NCBI GenBank assembly: GCA_014859445.1
Contig: JACUUC010000004.1
Location: forward strand, 62,001-126,000
DNA length: 64,000 bases
DNA from: Bacterioplanes sp.
GTDB taxonomy: Bacteria; Pseudomonadota; Gammaproteobacteria; Pseudomonadales; Oceanobacteraceae
Reading direction: 5' to 3'
Positions 53,549 to 63,442 of the stretch are shown here, one piece after another (within the stretch, counting starts at the first letter, position 1; each line of letters begins with the position of its first letter). The notes beneath the pieces were generated by a model. The model searched no databases, had not been told where the DNA came from, and saw only the letters and a list, made by a program, of their open reading frames with translations. The translations under genes and the position numbers were made by a program.

Positions 53549-55189
53549 TTAGGCGGTTTCGAGTAAGAAATTCTCGTACTCTTTACGCAAATCCACTTTC
53601 AGCAATTTGCCGGTTGCGGTGTGCGGCAGACTGTCGACAAAGATGACGGCATCCGGCAACCACCATTTTGCGATTTTATCGGACAAATATTCCAGCACAT
53701 CTTGCTCGGTGATGGTGCTTTCCGGCTTGCGGATCGCCAGTAACAGTGGGCGTTCATCCCACTTAGCATGACGAGCACCAATCACACAGCATTCCACCAA
53801 CTCGGGATGGCCAACGGCGGCATTTTCGAGGTCAATGGAGCTAATCCATTCACCGCCCGATTTGATCACGTCTTTGGAACGGTCAACAATGGTCATGTAG
53901 TTGTTGCTGTCGATGGTGGCGACGTCGCCGGTATCAAACCAACCATCGACAAAGCTGCTGGTGTCGTCATTTTTGTAATAGCCATTGATGATCCAAGGAC
54001 CACGAACCAACAAACGACCAAAGGTTTTACCATCGCGTGGCAAGGTCTCATTGGCGTCGTTGACGATTTTCATTTCCACGCCATACACTGGACGGCCTTG
54101 TTTGGCCTGTAACTGATAGCGCTCTTCCAACGACAAGGATTCCATGTGGTTGTTGTGTGAGTTCACGGTGCCAATCGGGCTCATCTCGGTCATGCCCCAC
54201 GCATGAATCAAAAATGCATCGTGGCTTTCTTGAAACTTACGAATCATCGACATCGGTGCGGCCGAGCCACCCACGACGACGTTTTTCACGGATTCCAGTT
54301 TTTTACCAATGCTGTCCATGTGATTGAGCAGCATCAGCCAAACCGTTGGCACACCCAGCAACAAATCAGGTTGCTCGGCGTCGATCAATTCCCACAATGA
54401 CGCGCCATCCATGCCGGGCCCTGGGAATACTTGCTTAGCACCGGTAATGGCCGCCGAATACGGTGTACCCCACGCATTCACATGGAACATCGGCACCACG
54501 GGTAAGAAACAGGAAGTCGAGGCCAAACCTAACGCCTCTTCACCGACCGAGGCCATGGCGTGAATGACGGTTGAGCGATGGCTGTACAATACGCCTTTCG
54601 GATTGCCAGTGGTGCCCGAGGTATAGCACATACTGGCGGCCGCGCGTTCATCAAATTCTGGCCACGCAAACACATCGGATTCGTTGTTCAGCAAGGTCTC
54701 GTAGCATTGAGCATTGCTCAAGCTGGTTGCTGGCATCTTGTCTTCGTCGCACAGTACGATAAAGCCTTCAACGCCTTGAATGTGTTCTTGAATGGCTTCT
54801 AGCAAGGGCACAAAGGTTAAGTCGACAAAAATATAACGATCTTCGGCGTGGTTGATGATGTACACCAACTGCTCGGCAAATAAGCGTGGGTTGATGGTGT
54901 GTAAAACGGCTCCGTAACCGGACACACCAAAATACAATTCAAAATGACGATAGCCATTCCACGCCAACGAGGCGATGCGGTCACCGGGGGCAATGTTTAA
55001 GCGTTGCAATAAATTAGCCACTTGGCGCGAGCGCTTGGCGGCGTCTTTCATGGTGTAACGGTGAATGTCACCTTCGCAACGACGACTGACGATTTCTGTA
55101 TTCGGATGGGTTTGTTCTGCGTGTTCAATCAGCCCAGAAATTAACAGCGGGCGCTCCATCATTTGACCGACGAGCAATTGGCCTGTCAT
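53549..55189 (-). CDS. Fatty-acid--CoA ligase (AMP-dependent, AlkK/FadD-like)
   Basis: A 546-residue acyl-adenylate-forming enzyme. The AMP-binding motif [19 protein letters not shown] (near 200), [12 protein letters not shown] (near 420) and [16 protein letters not shown] with the conserved catalytic-hinge region (near 437) are complete, and the C-terminal lysine lies in [13 protein letters not shown]. The sequence is closest in feel to medium/long-chain AlkK-type ligases. It activates fatty acids for beta-oxidation. A fatty-acid role agrees with the lipase cluster 13 kb away but is inferred. Confidence 0.88.
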   Translation of the reverse strand: MTGQLLVGQMMERPLLISGLIEHAEQTHPNTEIVSRRCEGDIHRYTMKDAAKRSRQVANLLQRLNIAPGDRIASLAWNGYRHFELYFGVSGYGAVLHTINPRLFAEQLVYIINHAEDRYIFVDLTFVPLLEAIQEHIQGVEGFIVLCDEDKMPATSLSNAQCYETLLNNESDVFAWPEFDERAAASMCYTSGTTGNPKGVLYSHRSTVIHAMASVGEEALGLASTSCFLPVVPMFHVNAWGTPYSAAITGAKQVFPGPGMDGASLWELIDAEQPDLLLGVPTVWLMLLNHMDSIGKKLESVKNVVVGGSAAPMSMIRKFQESHDAFLIHAWGMTEMSPIGTVNSHNNHMESLSLEERYQLQAKQGRPVYGVEMKIVNDANETLPRDGKTFGRLLVRGPWIINGYYKNDDTSSFVDGWFDTGDVATIDSNNYMTIVDRSKDVIKSGGEWISSIDLENAAVGHPELVECCVIGARHAKWDERPLLLAIRKPESTITEQDVLEYLSDKIAKWWLPDAVIFVDSLPHTATGKLLKVDLRKEYENFLLETA

Positions 55190-55291
55190 ACCGTTCTCCT
55201 AGCGAGTTGTTTTATTGTTATTTCTGCCAACACGATAAAAGGGCTTGTTGACGAACTCAAGGTGCAATCCGGTAACGTTTTGTTAAAAGTG

Positions 55292-55750
55292 TCATGAATG
55301 ATAGTGATAAATCAGGTTTTCTTCTTTCTTTGGGCCACGTATGTGCCAGACGAACTCAAAACCCACCTCGGTCAAACGCAATGTTCCCCAATAATGGTCA
55401 TCAATGCAGACGTGCTGCTGTTCGCTGCACCAAGTGCCGTCCGGCTGTGGTACTAATTCAAACAAATAGACAGGGGCTCCGCGTCGACCGTGGGACAAAT
55501 GCACTCCCCGCGCACTGCGTTGCCAAATAAACCGATTGACCGTATCCACCCGCGCTCCGTGCGCTAACTGAAACCAGCCTTGTTCGACAAAATGAATCGT
55601 GTCGTGCTGTTGTTCGAGGCTGACAACGCCTTCTCCATGTCCGTGCCAATCGGTTTTTGATTGTTCGCCGGGGCGTGATTCGTACGTAAATGCATCAATG
55701 GTAAGCAGTAACTGCCACAGCTGCTGGATTCGATCGGATGTTTGCGGCAT
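55292..55750 (-). CDS. DUF6314 family protein
   Basis: 152 residues, a compact mostly beta protein rich in Trp, His and Gln, with TDWHGHGEGVVSLEQ, VDTVNRFIWQR and HLSHGRRGAPVYLFEL. This resembles the DUF6314 family, thought to be a lipocalin-like fold. Function unknown. It lies 35 bases from, and diverges from, the DMT transporter gene. Confidence 0.6.
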   Translation of the reverse strand: MPQTSDRIQQLWQLLLTIDAFTYESRPGEQSKTDWHGHGEGVVSLEQQHDTIHFVEQGWFQLAHGARVDTVNRFIWQRSARGVHLSHGRRGAPVYLFELVPQPDGTWCSEQQHVCIDDHYWGTLRLTEVGFEFVWHIRGPKKEENLIYHYHS

Positions 55751-55784
55751 GCTGAAAACCTTGTGTGTCTCGTTGGGTGATATT

Positions 55785-56648
55785 ATGCCACTGTTGTTGG
55801 CGGTTACGATATTGTGGGCGTTCTCATTCAGTTTAATTGGTGAGTTTTTAGCCGGTCATGTCGATTCGTATTTTGCCGTACTCACCCGCGTGGTGCTGGC
55901 TGGGGTGATTTTTTTACCCTGGTTATTACGCTTTCCGATCGCCCCTCGTTTCGCTTTGCAACTGATGGCCATTGGCGCGGTACAACTGGGCTTGATGTAT
56001 GTGTTTTATTATCAGTCTTTTTTGCTGCTGTCGGTGCCCGAAGTGTTGATCTTCACCATTTTCACCCCGCTCTATGTCACGCTGCTGCACGACGCCCTTG
56101 AAGGGCATTTTCACCCCCATTATTTGCTCAGCGCGCTGCTCGCCATTGCCGGAGCCGCCATTATGCGCTGGAATTCGATTAGCGATCATTTTTGGCTGGG
56201 TTTTTTCGTCGTGCAGGGCGCCAATCTCTGTTTTGCCAGCGGTCAGGTATTTTATAAGCGCTGGATTGCCCATTGGCCACACAGCCAACCGCCCGCGCAG
56301 CATCGTATTTTCGGTTGGTTTTATGTGGGCGCGTTGATGGTGGTATTGCCCTTGTGGTGGCTGTTCGGTAAACCGCTTTACCCCAGCACCAGCGTACAAT
56401 GGGGCGTGTTGGTTTGGCTGGGGGTGGTGGCATCGGGCATCGGCTATTTTGCGTGGAACTTAGGCGCAACTCGAGTCAGCAGTGGACAGTTGGCGATCAT
56501 GAATAACGCCCTCATTCCGGCTGGCTTACTGGTCAATCTGTTGCTCTGGAATCGAGATACCGATGTCTTGCGTTTATTGTTGGGAGGCGGCTTAATTGTC
56601 GTGGCCTTGCTGTGGACGAGCCGAACTCGTCCTCAGTACCAACCATAA
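55785..56648 (+). CDS. EamA-type DMT permease
   Basis: 287 residues from ATG 55785 (GGTGA upstream). Longer in-frame starts run over the divergent DUF6314 gene and are rejected. Ten hydrophobic segments in two EamA repeats are visible, such as [26 protein letters not shown]-type second segments and [20 protein letters not shown]. The family exports amino acids, metabolites or drugs; the substrate cannot be told. Confidence 0.85.
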   Translation: MPLLLAVTILWAFSFSLIGEFLAGHVDSYFAVLTRVVLAGVIFLPWLLRFPIAPRFALQLMAIGAVQLGLMYVFYYQSFLLLSVPEVLIFTIFTPLYVTLLHDALEGHFHPHYLLSALLAIAGAAIMRWNSISDHFWLGFFVVQGANLCFASGQVFYKRWIAHWPHSQPPAQHRIFGWFYVGALMVVLPLWWLFGKPLYPSTSVQWGVLVWLGVVASGIGYFAWNLGATRVSSGQLAIMNNALIPAGLLVNLLLWNRDTDVLRLLLGGGLIVVALLWTSRTRPQYQP

Positions 56649-56668
56649 ACCACTGTTGTAGGAATCGT

Positions 56669-57118
56669 ATGCCAAGCATTTGGGTCGACGCTGACGCCGT
56701 ACCAAAACCCATCCGTGACGTGCTGTGCAAAGCCGCTGTTCGCACACAGCAACACTGCTGGTTTGTCGCCAATCATCGCTTACCCTTACCGCCCTCGCCC
56801 TTTCTACATGCCTTGCAAGTGGAACCCGGGTTTGATGTGGCCGACAACGAGTTGGCACAACGCTGCCAAGCCGGGGATTTGGTGATTACGCAAGACATTC
56901 CCCTTGCCGCCGAAGTCATCGAGAAAGGTGCGCACGCGGTGAACACGCGCGGCGAGCCCTACAACCCTGAAACCATTCGACAAAAACTCAATATGCGTGA
57001 TTTTATGGAGACTTTACGCTCCAGCGGTATTCAAAGCGGCGGTGCTGCGCCCTTTTCCGATCGTGATAAAGCGCAATTTGCCAATGCGCTCGACCGCTGG
57101 CTGGCGAAAAATCGCTAA
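56669..57118 (+). CDS. YaiI/YqxD family protein (DUF188)
   Basis: 149 residues from ATG 56669 ([15 protein letters not shown]), preceded by AGGAA. The PIN-like acidic pattern is seen in IWVDADAVP and [15 protein letters not shown], and [20 protein letters not shown] is typical. The biological role is unknown. A weak dyad GGTGATC-13-GATCACC (57122-57148) follows the stop. Confidence 0.9.
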   Translation: MPSIWVDADAVPKPIRDVLCKAAVRTQQHCWFVANHRLPLPPSPFLHALQVEPGFDVADNELAQRCQAGDLVITQDIPLAAEVIEKGAHAVNTRGEPYNPETIRQKLNMRDFMETLRSSGIQSGGAAPFSDRDKAQFANALDRWLAKNR

Positions 57119-57121
57119 GGT

Positions 57122-57148
57122 GGTGATCGCCCACCCCTATTGATCACC
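57122..57148. repeat. Inverted repeat upstream of the copper receptor gene
   Basis: GGTGATC (57122-57128) and GATCACC (57142-57148) are perfect arms 13 bases apart, just after the DUF188 stop and 108 bases before the receptor ATG. No solid T run follows directly, so it may be a weak terminator or an operator. Confidence 0.35.
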
Positions 57149-57256
57149 GTTTCCTGATCTGCATCATGTTTTTTACCTCGCCTGCGACATTCTGTCACAG
57201 GCATCCTGTCCGCATTGTCATTATGATCCATCCATCAATTTTTGGAGTGTATTGTT

Positions 57257-59260
57257 ATGCGACGTCATCCTCTTACTTTAGCGATAACACTGGCCAGTTT
57301 ATCGTCGCTACCCGTTATTGCGGAAACAACCCACGAAAGCCCTGCTAAAGAGAGCCCCGCCCAATTGCAATCCGCCGTGGTCATTGCACCACAGATGGGT
57401 GACGTTCTGCGCGTCAGCACCGATCCGAAAGCACCGCGCCAGCCTGTTCCGGCGCACGACGGCGCGGATTTACTGAAAAACATTCCGGGATTCTCCGTCA
57501 TTCGCAAAGGCGGCACCGACGGTGATCCCGTTTTTCGCGGCATGGCCGCATCGCGCTTAAGTATTTTATTGGATGGCGAAATGATTCATGGTGGCTGCGG
57601 CATGCGCATGGACCCACCGACGGCTTATGTGTTCCCAGAAGCCTACGAAGAGGTGGTGATATTAAAAGGCCCACAAACCGTTAAACATGGCCCAGGCAAC
57701 AGTGCCGGGGTGGTGATGTTTGAGCGCCACCAGCCTGATTTTAGCGACCGCGCTATCCAAGGTCACGCCAGTGCCACGCTGGGCAGTTTTGGTCGTAACG
57801 ATCAAGTCGGTAAAATGCTCTTGGGTGGCGAGCAAGGGTATATCGAACTCAGCGGTACCCGCTCCGACGCCAACAATTACCAAGATGGCAATGGCAATGA
57901 CGTGCATTCAGCCTACACACGCTGGAGTAGCAATGCGGCGTTAGGTTGGACGCCTAATCGCGATACCGTGATTGAACTCAGTGCCGCGCGCAGTGATGGT
58001 GAAGCACGCTACGGCGATCGTGGCATGGATGGCAGCAAATTCGCCCGTGAGAACCTGAGTCTTCGCTACCAACAGAACAATCTAACGCCTTGGCTGGCGC
58101 AAGTGCGTGCACGGGTGTACCGCAACTACATTGACCACGTCATGGACAACTACTCGTTACGCACTCCCCCCATGATGCAAATGGTCAGCAACCCAGATCG
58201 GGACACCACCGGTGCCAGTGTCAGCGCCGTATTGACCCCGACAGTCAATTCCGAATGGGAGATGGGTGTCGACCAACAAAAAAACCATCACACCTCGCGT
58301 CGTGCCAACAGCCCCACCAGCAGTGGCGTAAAACCGGATTATCGATCGCAGCCTCGTACTAAAAACATGGCGTTTGACAGCCTTGGCGTGTTTGCCGAGT
58401 GGACCTACCATTTACCAGGCAATCACAGCTGGCATACCGGTGCGCGCCTCAACCGCGATGAGGCTAAGGACTTACGTAGCGGTCGTGACACGTCGGGCAG
58501 CACCGATACCAATACCTTGCGCAATGGCTTTGTTCGTTACGAACATCAATGGGATGAGGCCAACCGTGTGTATATTGGCTTAGGTCACAGCGAACGTGCC
58601 GCTGATTTTTGGGAGCGCAACAAACAAACTGCGCCCAGCAGCACCTTTGACCTCGATACCGAAAAAACCACCCAATGGGATGTCGGCATCTTGCATAAAA
58701 GTGAGCGTATTAATGCGTCGTTATCCGCTTTTTATACCCAGCACCGTGACTTTATATTAATCACCAATGCGCCCAACGATGCGCGCAATATTCGCGCCAC
58801 CAGCTACGGTGCCGAGGCCGATGCCAGTATTCAACTGTTCAACCACTGGACATTGATGACCGCCGCCGCTTGGGTACACGGCAGCAACGACAGTGACAAC
58901 ATGCCACTGGGGCAGATTTCTCCGGCCGAAGCACGACTTGGCCTGACCTATGATAATCAACGCTGGTCAGCAGGTGCCCTCTGGCGCTTAGTCGACGATC
59001 AAAACCGCGTGGCCGTGGACACGGGCAACATCGTTGGCCAAGACATTGGTAAAACACCCGGTTTCACCGTGTTTTCATTGCACGCCGGTTATCGCCCTCA
59101 TACCGATGTGCTGCTGACCGCCGGTATCGACAACCTGTTTGATATCACCTACGCCGAGCATTTGTCGCGTGGCGGGGTGGATATTGGCGGCTACGAGACC
59201 ACCACACGCATCAATGAACCAGGGCGCAATGTTTGGTTAAAAGCGCAATGGCAATTTTGA
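57257..59260 (+). CDS. TonB-dependent copper receptor (OprC/NosA family)
   Basis: 667 residues from ATG 57257 with GGAG upstream and a signal peptide ending VIAE. The plug domain (about 40-160) shows DPKAPRQPVPAHDGADLL, GFSVIRKGGTDGDPVFRG and GGCGMRMDPPTAYVFPEAY. The barrel ends GRNVWLKAQWQF with a terminal phenylalanine. The copper-ligand pattern known for OprC, CxxxM plus HxM, is present as C114..M118 and H294-x-M296. It imports copper across the outer membrane. No TonB-ExbBD genes lie nearby. Confidence 0.92.
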   Translation: MRRHPLTLAITLASLSSLPVIAETTHESPAKESPAQLQSAVVIAPQMGDVLRVSTDPKAPRQPVPAHDGADLLKNIPGFSVIRKGGTDGDPVFRGMAASRLSILLDGEMIHGGCGMRMDPPTAYVFPEAYEEVVILKGPQTVKHGPGNSAGVVMFERHQPDFSDRAIQGHASATLGSFGRNDQVGKMLLGGEQGYIELSGTRSDANNYQDGNGNDVHSAYTRWSSNAALGWTPNRDTVIELSAARSDGEARYGDRGMDGSKFARENLSLRYQQNNLTPWLAQVRARVYRNYIDHVMDNYSLRTPPMMQMVSNPDRDTTGASVSAVLTPTVNSEWEMGVDQQKNHHTSRRANSPTSSGVKPDYRSQPRTKNMAFDSLGVFAEWTYHLPGNHSWHTGARLNRDEAKDLRSGRDTSGSTDTNTLRNGFVRYEHQWDEANRVYIGLGHSERAADFWERNKQTAPSSTFDLDTEKTTQWDVGILHKSERINASLSAFYTQHRDFILITNAPNDARNIRATSYGAEADASIQLFNHWTLMTAAAWVHGSNDSDNMPLGQISPAEARLGLTYDNQRWSAGALWRLVDDQNRVAVDTGNIVGQDIGKTPGFTVFSLHAGYRPHTDVLLTAGIDNLFDITYAEHLSRGGVDIGGYETTTRINEPGRNVWLKAQWQF

Positions 59261-59306
59261 CGCACCGTCAGTAAGATGAGGGCATTCGACTCAAGACGAG
59301 TAGCGC

Positions 59307-61403
59307 ATGCCCATCTTATTAAACCGCCAACCATGGATTTGGTTGGCCATCGTTATTCTCAGCTCATTGTCGTTGGCGCTTTGGGCGAACGACGATGTCA
59401 ACTCCACGACATTCCGTGCATGGCTCATGTCGGCGATGTCGGTCGATTTACCTCAGGAATGGGCCGCGCTTCAGCAACGACTGAGCGAACATTACGTTGC
59501 TTGGCGTGAACTGCTGAGCGGCGACTCGGCCACCCCGACTCGTGTGTTGTTGCAACAATCGGGTGCTTGGCTCTTGTTGCTTATTCCATCGACGTGGTTG
59601 CTGCGCTGGCTGGCTCACACGCTTTCAGAGCAGCTATTAACGCTGCACAATCGCTTACTCAGTCACAACATCAAATACCAAGCGTGGCGCGCAACGACCC
59701 ACTGGTTATTAAGTTTGGCTCCGGCTCTGCCTTGGTTAATCCTAGCGGCCATATTCATCGCCGCCTTACCCGATGAAACCTCCAGCAGCCAGCATTCGTT
59801 ACTGCCGTGGTTGCTGCTGTATGTGGTGTATCGCTGGCTCTTGGTGTTTAGCGATTGGTTTTTGTTGAGCTGCTATCATCGCTGCAATGTCTTCTTAAGT
59901 GCGGATAAGTCAAACGAATTGGACGACGCCATCCTGCGTTATACACGCTTAGCCACACTGCCTTGGTTGCTGTTACTGATGTATCAACAATGGCTGCCTA
60001 CCTCGCTGTTATGGTCATGGTTATTGACGATTGCCATTGCCACGCATTGGTTGATCACCAGCTTTTGGCTGCATGAACACCGCACTGTGCTGGTTGATCA
60101 GTTGAAGCAGTGGCTTCCTGAGCAAGCCGATCCCGTGTTGGACAAAAGTAAGCAAAGCCTTGTGCTGTCCCTGCTGTCTCCATTGTTTGTCCCCCTATTA
60201 TTGACACTGTTTGTACGCGACTTTATCGCCCAATTGCTCAGTGATTTCAGTTGGTACAAACGTCTAAACGCTCGTTGGTTTCGCATTAAAACCAAACATC
60301 AGTTAGACGAAGAGCAGAACACCAGCAACGACGACATCAGCGAAGACTATCAACGCTGGTTCCGTGACAGCGATGACGATGAGCTCGAGTTACCCATCAT
60401 TGATACCGGCTTACAACAAGCCATGCGCAAACAATTCGATACTTGGCTGGCGGAAGACACAGAAGAAAATGCGCTCTTGATTACCGGCGAAAAAGGCATT
60501 GGTAAAAGCTCGGCACTGCGTCGCCTAGGTCGCTCATTGCAAAAAGAGCATGACGATCTACAAGTACATCGTATTCGCGTACCGGCCAAAACCACACAAC
60601 CCGCTGACGTGTATGCACTGATCGGACAGGCCTTAGAACGCGATTTAAGCGAAGGCCCCATTGCCTTGGCCAAAGCGGACGATGAACTGCCACCCACCGT
60701 ACTGATATTGAATAAAGCGGAGAATTTGTTTTTGGCCGAAGTGGGTCACTTTGATGGCTGGCGAGCGTTGTTAGCACTCACCAACACGCGTATGAAGCAG
60801 GTGTATTGGATCATCTCCATCAACAATCAAAGCTGGGCATACTTATGCAATGTGTTTGGTCGCGAATACCAGATGCGCAATGTGATTCGAGTAAAACGCT
60901 GGAGTCAAACGGAAATTCGTTCGTTGATTTTGTCGCGCAATCAACTCAGCGGCTATCGTTTAAGTTATGACGATGTGTTGGTGGATGCGCGTAATAATGC
61001 GCAAGGCAGTATGCGCAACGCCGAGCAGCGCTATTTCAGTTTGCTGTGGGATGGCTGTCGCGGCTTGCCAATGACGGCGCTGGCGCTTTGGCAACAATCC
61101 GTACGCACCAAAGGCAAGAAGGTCGTGGTCAGTGTCCCCACGTTACCCAGTGGCGCTCGTTTGGATCATTATGCGGCACCGTTGATGTTTGTTTTTGCCG
61201 CCATCGTGACACACGATAATTTGAACTATGAAGAGCTGGTGATGGTGACCAATTTGCAGGAAAACGTCGTGCGTTTTGCACTCAAAACGGCACTCGATAG
61301 CGATATCATTGAACGTGGAAGCGATGGTCGTTATCGCATCACGGTGTTTTGGTATCACACCGTCCTCAGTGCTCTACAACGGAAGAACATGCTGCATGAA
61401 TGA
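59307..61403 (+). CDS. Membrane-anchored P-loop ATPase (AAA/STAND-like) upstream of an MscS channel
   Basis: A 698-residue protein I do not recognise by name. About six hydrophobic segments occupy residues 1-310 (first 10-27, last about 285-310) with little else. A charged, Asp/Glu-rich linker follows (to about 375), then a P-loop domain with Walker A GEKGIGKS at 394-401. The Walker B-like strand is VLILNKAENL at 465-474, where the usual Asp is Asn469. IISINNQSWAYLCNVFGR and VKRWSQTEIRSLILSRNQ look like sensor-type segments. The C-terminus (about 600-698) resembles a winged-helix domain (LNYEELVMVTNLQENVVRFAL). The gene overlaps a downstream MscS gene by 8 bases. Function is unknown; a channel-coupled or stress-signalling ATPase is inference. 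Confidence 0.75.
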   Translation: MPILLNRQPWIWLAIVILSSLSLALWANDDVNSTTFRAWLMSAMSVDLPQEWAALQQRLSEHYVAWRELLSGDSATPTRVLLQQSGAWLLLLIPSTWLLRWLAHTLSEQLLTLHNRLLSHNIKYQAWRATTHWLLSLAPALPWLILAAIFIAALPDETSSSQHSLLPWLLLYVVYRWLLVFSDWFLLSCYHRCNVFLSADKSNELDDAILRYTRLATLPWLLLLMYQQWLPTSLLWSWLLTIAIATHWLITSFWLHEHRTVLVDQLKQWLPEQADPVLDKSKQSLVLSLLSPLFVPLLLTLFVRDFIAQLLSDFSWYKRLNARWFRIKTKHQLDEEQNTSNDDISEDYQRWFRDSDDDELELPIIDTGLQQAMRKQFDTWLAEDTEENALLITGEKGIGKSSALRRLGRSLQKEHDDLQVHRIRVPAKTTQPADVYALIGQALERDLSEGPIALAKADDELPPTVLILNKAENLFLAEVGHFDGWRALLALTNTRMKQVYWIISINNQSWAYLCNVFGREYQMRNVIRVKRWSQTEIRSLILSRNQLSGYRLSYDDVLVDARNNAQGSMRNAEQRYFSLLWDGCRGLPMTALALWQQSVRTKGKKVVVSVPTLPSGARLDHYAAPLMFVFAAIVTHDNLNYEELVMVTNLQENVVRFALKTALDSDIIERGSDGRYRITVFWYHTVLSALQRKNMLHE

Positions 61404-62226
61404 GAACGTAGGTTTTATCGGCGACATGCTCAGCATCGCCGACATGTTTAATCTGTACGCCATCGTCTTGTTGTTTTTAGGCGGCACCGTTATTTGGCTG
61501 CTCAGTAGCGCGCTGAATCGACTCAGCCAATCGTTAATGGATAAGATTCCAGCACGCCGATTTTTGATTTTACAAGTCTCGACCCTGTTGACGTTTGCCC
61601 TCTACATTTTTGGCAGCATCGGCTTGGTATTGGGGGTGGTTCAGCCTCCGGCTGAATTACTCTATGCCGCCGCCGGTGCCATTGCGGTTGCCATGGGTTT
61701 TGCTCTGAAAGACATTGCGGCGTCTTTGGTTGCAGGGATTTTGCTGCTGTTTGATCGCCCGTTTCGTGTTGGTGATCGGGTAACCTTTGGTGACACCTAC
61801 GGTGAAATTGTTTCTATTGGTTTGCGTACGGTGCGTTTGAACACCCTCGATGATGATTTAGTCACCATTCCCAATTCGCGCTTTATTACCGATGTCGTTG
61901 CCTCGGCCAATGCCGGTGAACTGGATATGATGGTGACGACCCATTTTCACTTAGCCCTCACGGCCGATTTACGTAAAGCTCAGCAACTCATTGAGGAAGT
62001 CGTTTACAGCAGTCGTTTTGCCTATTTGAAGAAGCCAATTTTGTTTACACTGCAAGAAGTGGAAGCGGCACGAACCCTCGCGATTCGCTTGACCGTAAAG
62101 GCCTATGTACTGGATGTGCATTACGAAAAAGCCTTTCAAAGCGACATTGTGTTGCGCACCACCCTGTTATTTAACGAACACCACATCGCTCGCCCCACAT
62201 TCGTCACGCAGGGCAATAACGATTAG
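61396..62226 (+). CDS. MscS family mechanosensitive ion channel
   Basis: 276 residues from ATG 61396, overlapping the ATPase end as ATGAATGA; a longer in-frame version runs through the ATPase coding region and is rejected. Three membrane helices are predicted (about 20-38, 60-80, 85-125), with the pore-lining TM3 AGAIAVAMGFALKDIAASLV followed by the conserved FDRPFRVGDRVTF of the beta domain, then LNTLDDDLVTIPNSRF. It is the small-channel size with no N-terminal extension, so the neighbouring ATPase may supply regulatory input. MscS relieves osmotic downshock. Confidence 0.9.
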   Translation: MNENVGFIGDMLSIADMFNLYAIVLLFLGGTVIWLLSSALNRLSQSLMDKIPARRFLILQVSTLLTFALYIFGSIGLVLGVVQPPAELLYAAAGAIAVAMGFALKDIAASLVAGILLLFDRPFRVGDRVTFGDTYGEIVSIGLRTVRLNTLDDDLVTIPNSRFITDVVASANAGELDMMVTTHFHLALTADLRKAQQLIEEVVYSSRFAYLKKPILFTLQEVEAARTLAIRLTVKAYVLDVHYEKAFQSDIVLRTTLLFNEHHIARPTFVTQGNND

Positions 62227-62236
62227 GCATGTCACA

Positions 62237-62791
62237 TCAGTTCGATTGCGCAGGCTCAAGACGATCGCTGGCTAAAAACGAATACAACGCAAGATCCATC
62301 GCTTCATCGTTGTATTCGACGTGAGCCGGTAAGAACCCCTCATAATGGAACCCCAGTCGCTGCAGTCGGGCTTCTTGCGCATCGGAACCAACACGAAGGC
62401 GCATTTCTAGGCGGTACAAACCCAATTGATCAAAACAAAAATCGCACACAGCCGCGACAATCAAAGCCAATGAGTCATCGTCCAATGTGTCGACAATTTC
62501 CCATTGCACTTGCGTGCCACGTTGCAGCCAATTGATTTTTTGAATGCCGATACGAGCAACCAATTGCTGATCGTACGCTCCTTCGACCAACCAAAACGCT
62601 GCTTCGCGTGTTTCAAAGCGCATGGCCATCCGTCTCAACTCATCCAATGCCTGTGCCGAAACCGTCATGGCAAGACGCGGTATATGATCTACACGACGTT
62701 GTTCACTCAATAACGCGAACAGTGCTTCGCCATCCTGATCGGATACGGGTAAACGGACATTGAAATGTCCCACGGTAAAGTTCCAGTTCAT
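62237..62791 (-). CDS. GNAT family N-acetyltransferase
   Basis: A 184-residue GNAT protein. The RimJ/RimL-like pattern is visible as NVRLPVSDQDGEALFALL near 11, a beta strand VARIGIQKINW and a C-terminal LYRLEMRLRVGSDAQEARLQRLGF, where the last segment is the usual acetyl-CoA-binding and substrate loop. The RxxGxG motif is not obvious, so the cofactor pocket is divergent. It is coupled to the upstream gene by an ATGA overlap. Confidence 0.7.
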   Translation of the reverse strand: MNWNFTVGHFNVRLPVSDQDGEALFALLSEQRRVDHIPRLAMTVSAQALDELRRMAMRFETREAAFWLVEGAYDQQLVARIGIQKINWLQRGTQVQWEIVDTLDDDSLALIVAAVCDFCFDQLGLYRLEMRLRVGSDAQEARLQRLGFHYEGFLPAHVEYNDEAMDLALYSFLASDRLEPAQSN

Positions 62792-63414
62792 TGTGCGGCT
62801 CCTCCTTGTGCTTGTTGCGCTTGCGAAGGATGGTCAAGATTTTGCCCCGGCTGTTGATCTTGCTCACCTAAGCGCCCAGCAACGGGTTTATCGGCTGCTA
62901 ATAATCGAGTGAAGTGAACGACATCGGCAAAAGAAGACTCGCCGATACGCCAAGCACCGCGCTGTATGGCGGTTTGGCTAAACCCCATATCCAGTAGATG
63001 TGTTTGCAGACTCAGATCTTGTCCAGCAATCCACTGGTAACCGAAGTTCCGCACATGGTATTTAGACGCCATGAAATCCATACACACCGTCAACGCCGCA
63101 GCACGTTGCGCCAAGGTCAGCGCGGGTAGCGCATCGACGCGCAATAGCGTACGCAGCAAGGAAGGCTGCCAATCAAAGGCACTTACTAAGCCCATGAGTG
63201 TCTGATCAATCTCTATCGCCCACATCATGCCGCGCTGGGTAGCGGCCATTTGCACACTGAGGTCAACCATTCGCAATAGGTTGTCTTTGTTCTCTAAGGC
63301 ACGCTGACCGGGGATCTCGGGGTGCTGGTATAGGTGAAAGAGTGCGTCGACATCGTCGTACGTGAGCGGCCGTACTCGACCGCCGTCAAAAACCAGTTCT
63401 GGGGTAAATTTCAT
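62788..63414 (-). CDS. GNAT-like protein, function unknown
   Basis: A 208-residue protein with a RimJ/RimL-type beginning VRPLTYDDVDALFHLY and a middle GLVSAFDW, again GNAT-like. The acetyl-CoA motif is not convincing, and the C-terminus is a Gln/Ala/Gly-rich tail (about 185-208). It overlaps the next gene by four bases and follows the dnaB end with a 28-base gap. It may be a divergent paralogue of the neighbouring GNAT gene. Confidence 0.55.
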   Translation of the reverse strand: MKFTPELVFDGGRVRPLTYDDVDALFHLYQHPEIPGQRALENKDNLLRMVDLSVQMAATQRGMMWAIEIDQTLMGLVSAFDWQPSLLRTLLRVDALPALTLAQRAAALTVCMDFMASKYHVRNFGYQWIAGQDLSLQTHLLDMGFSQTAIQRGAWRIGESSFADVVHFTRLLAADKPVAGRLGEQDQQPGQNLDHPSQAQQAQGGAAQ

Positions 63415-63442
63415 AAGTAACCTAGCGGGTTAAGCTGTGCGA

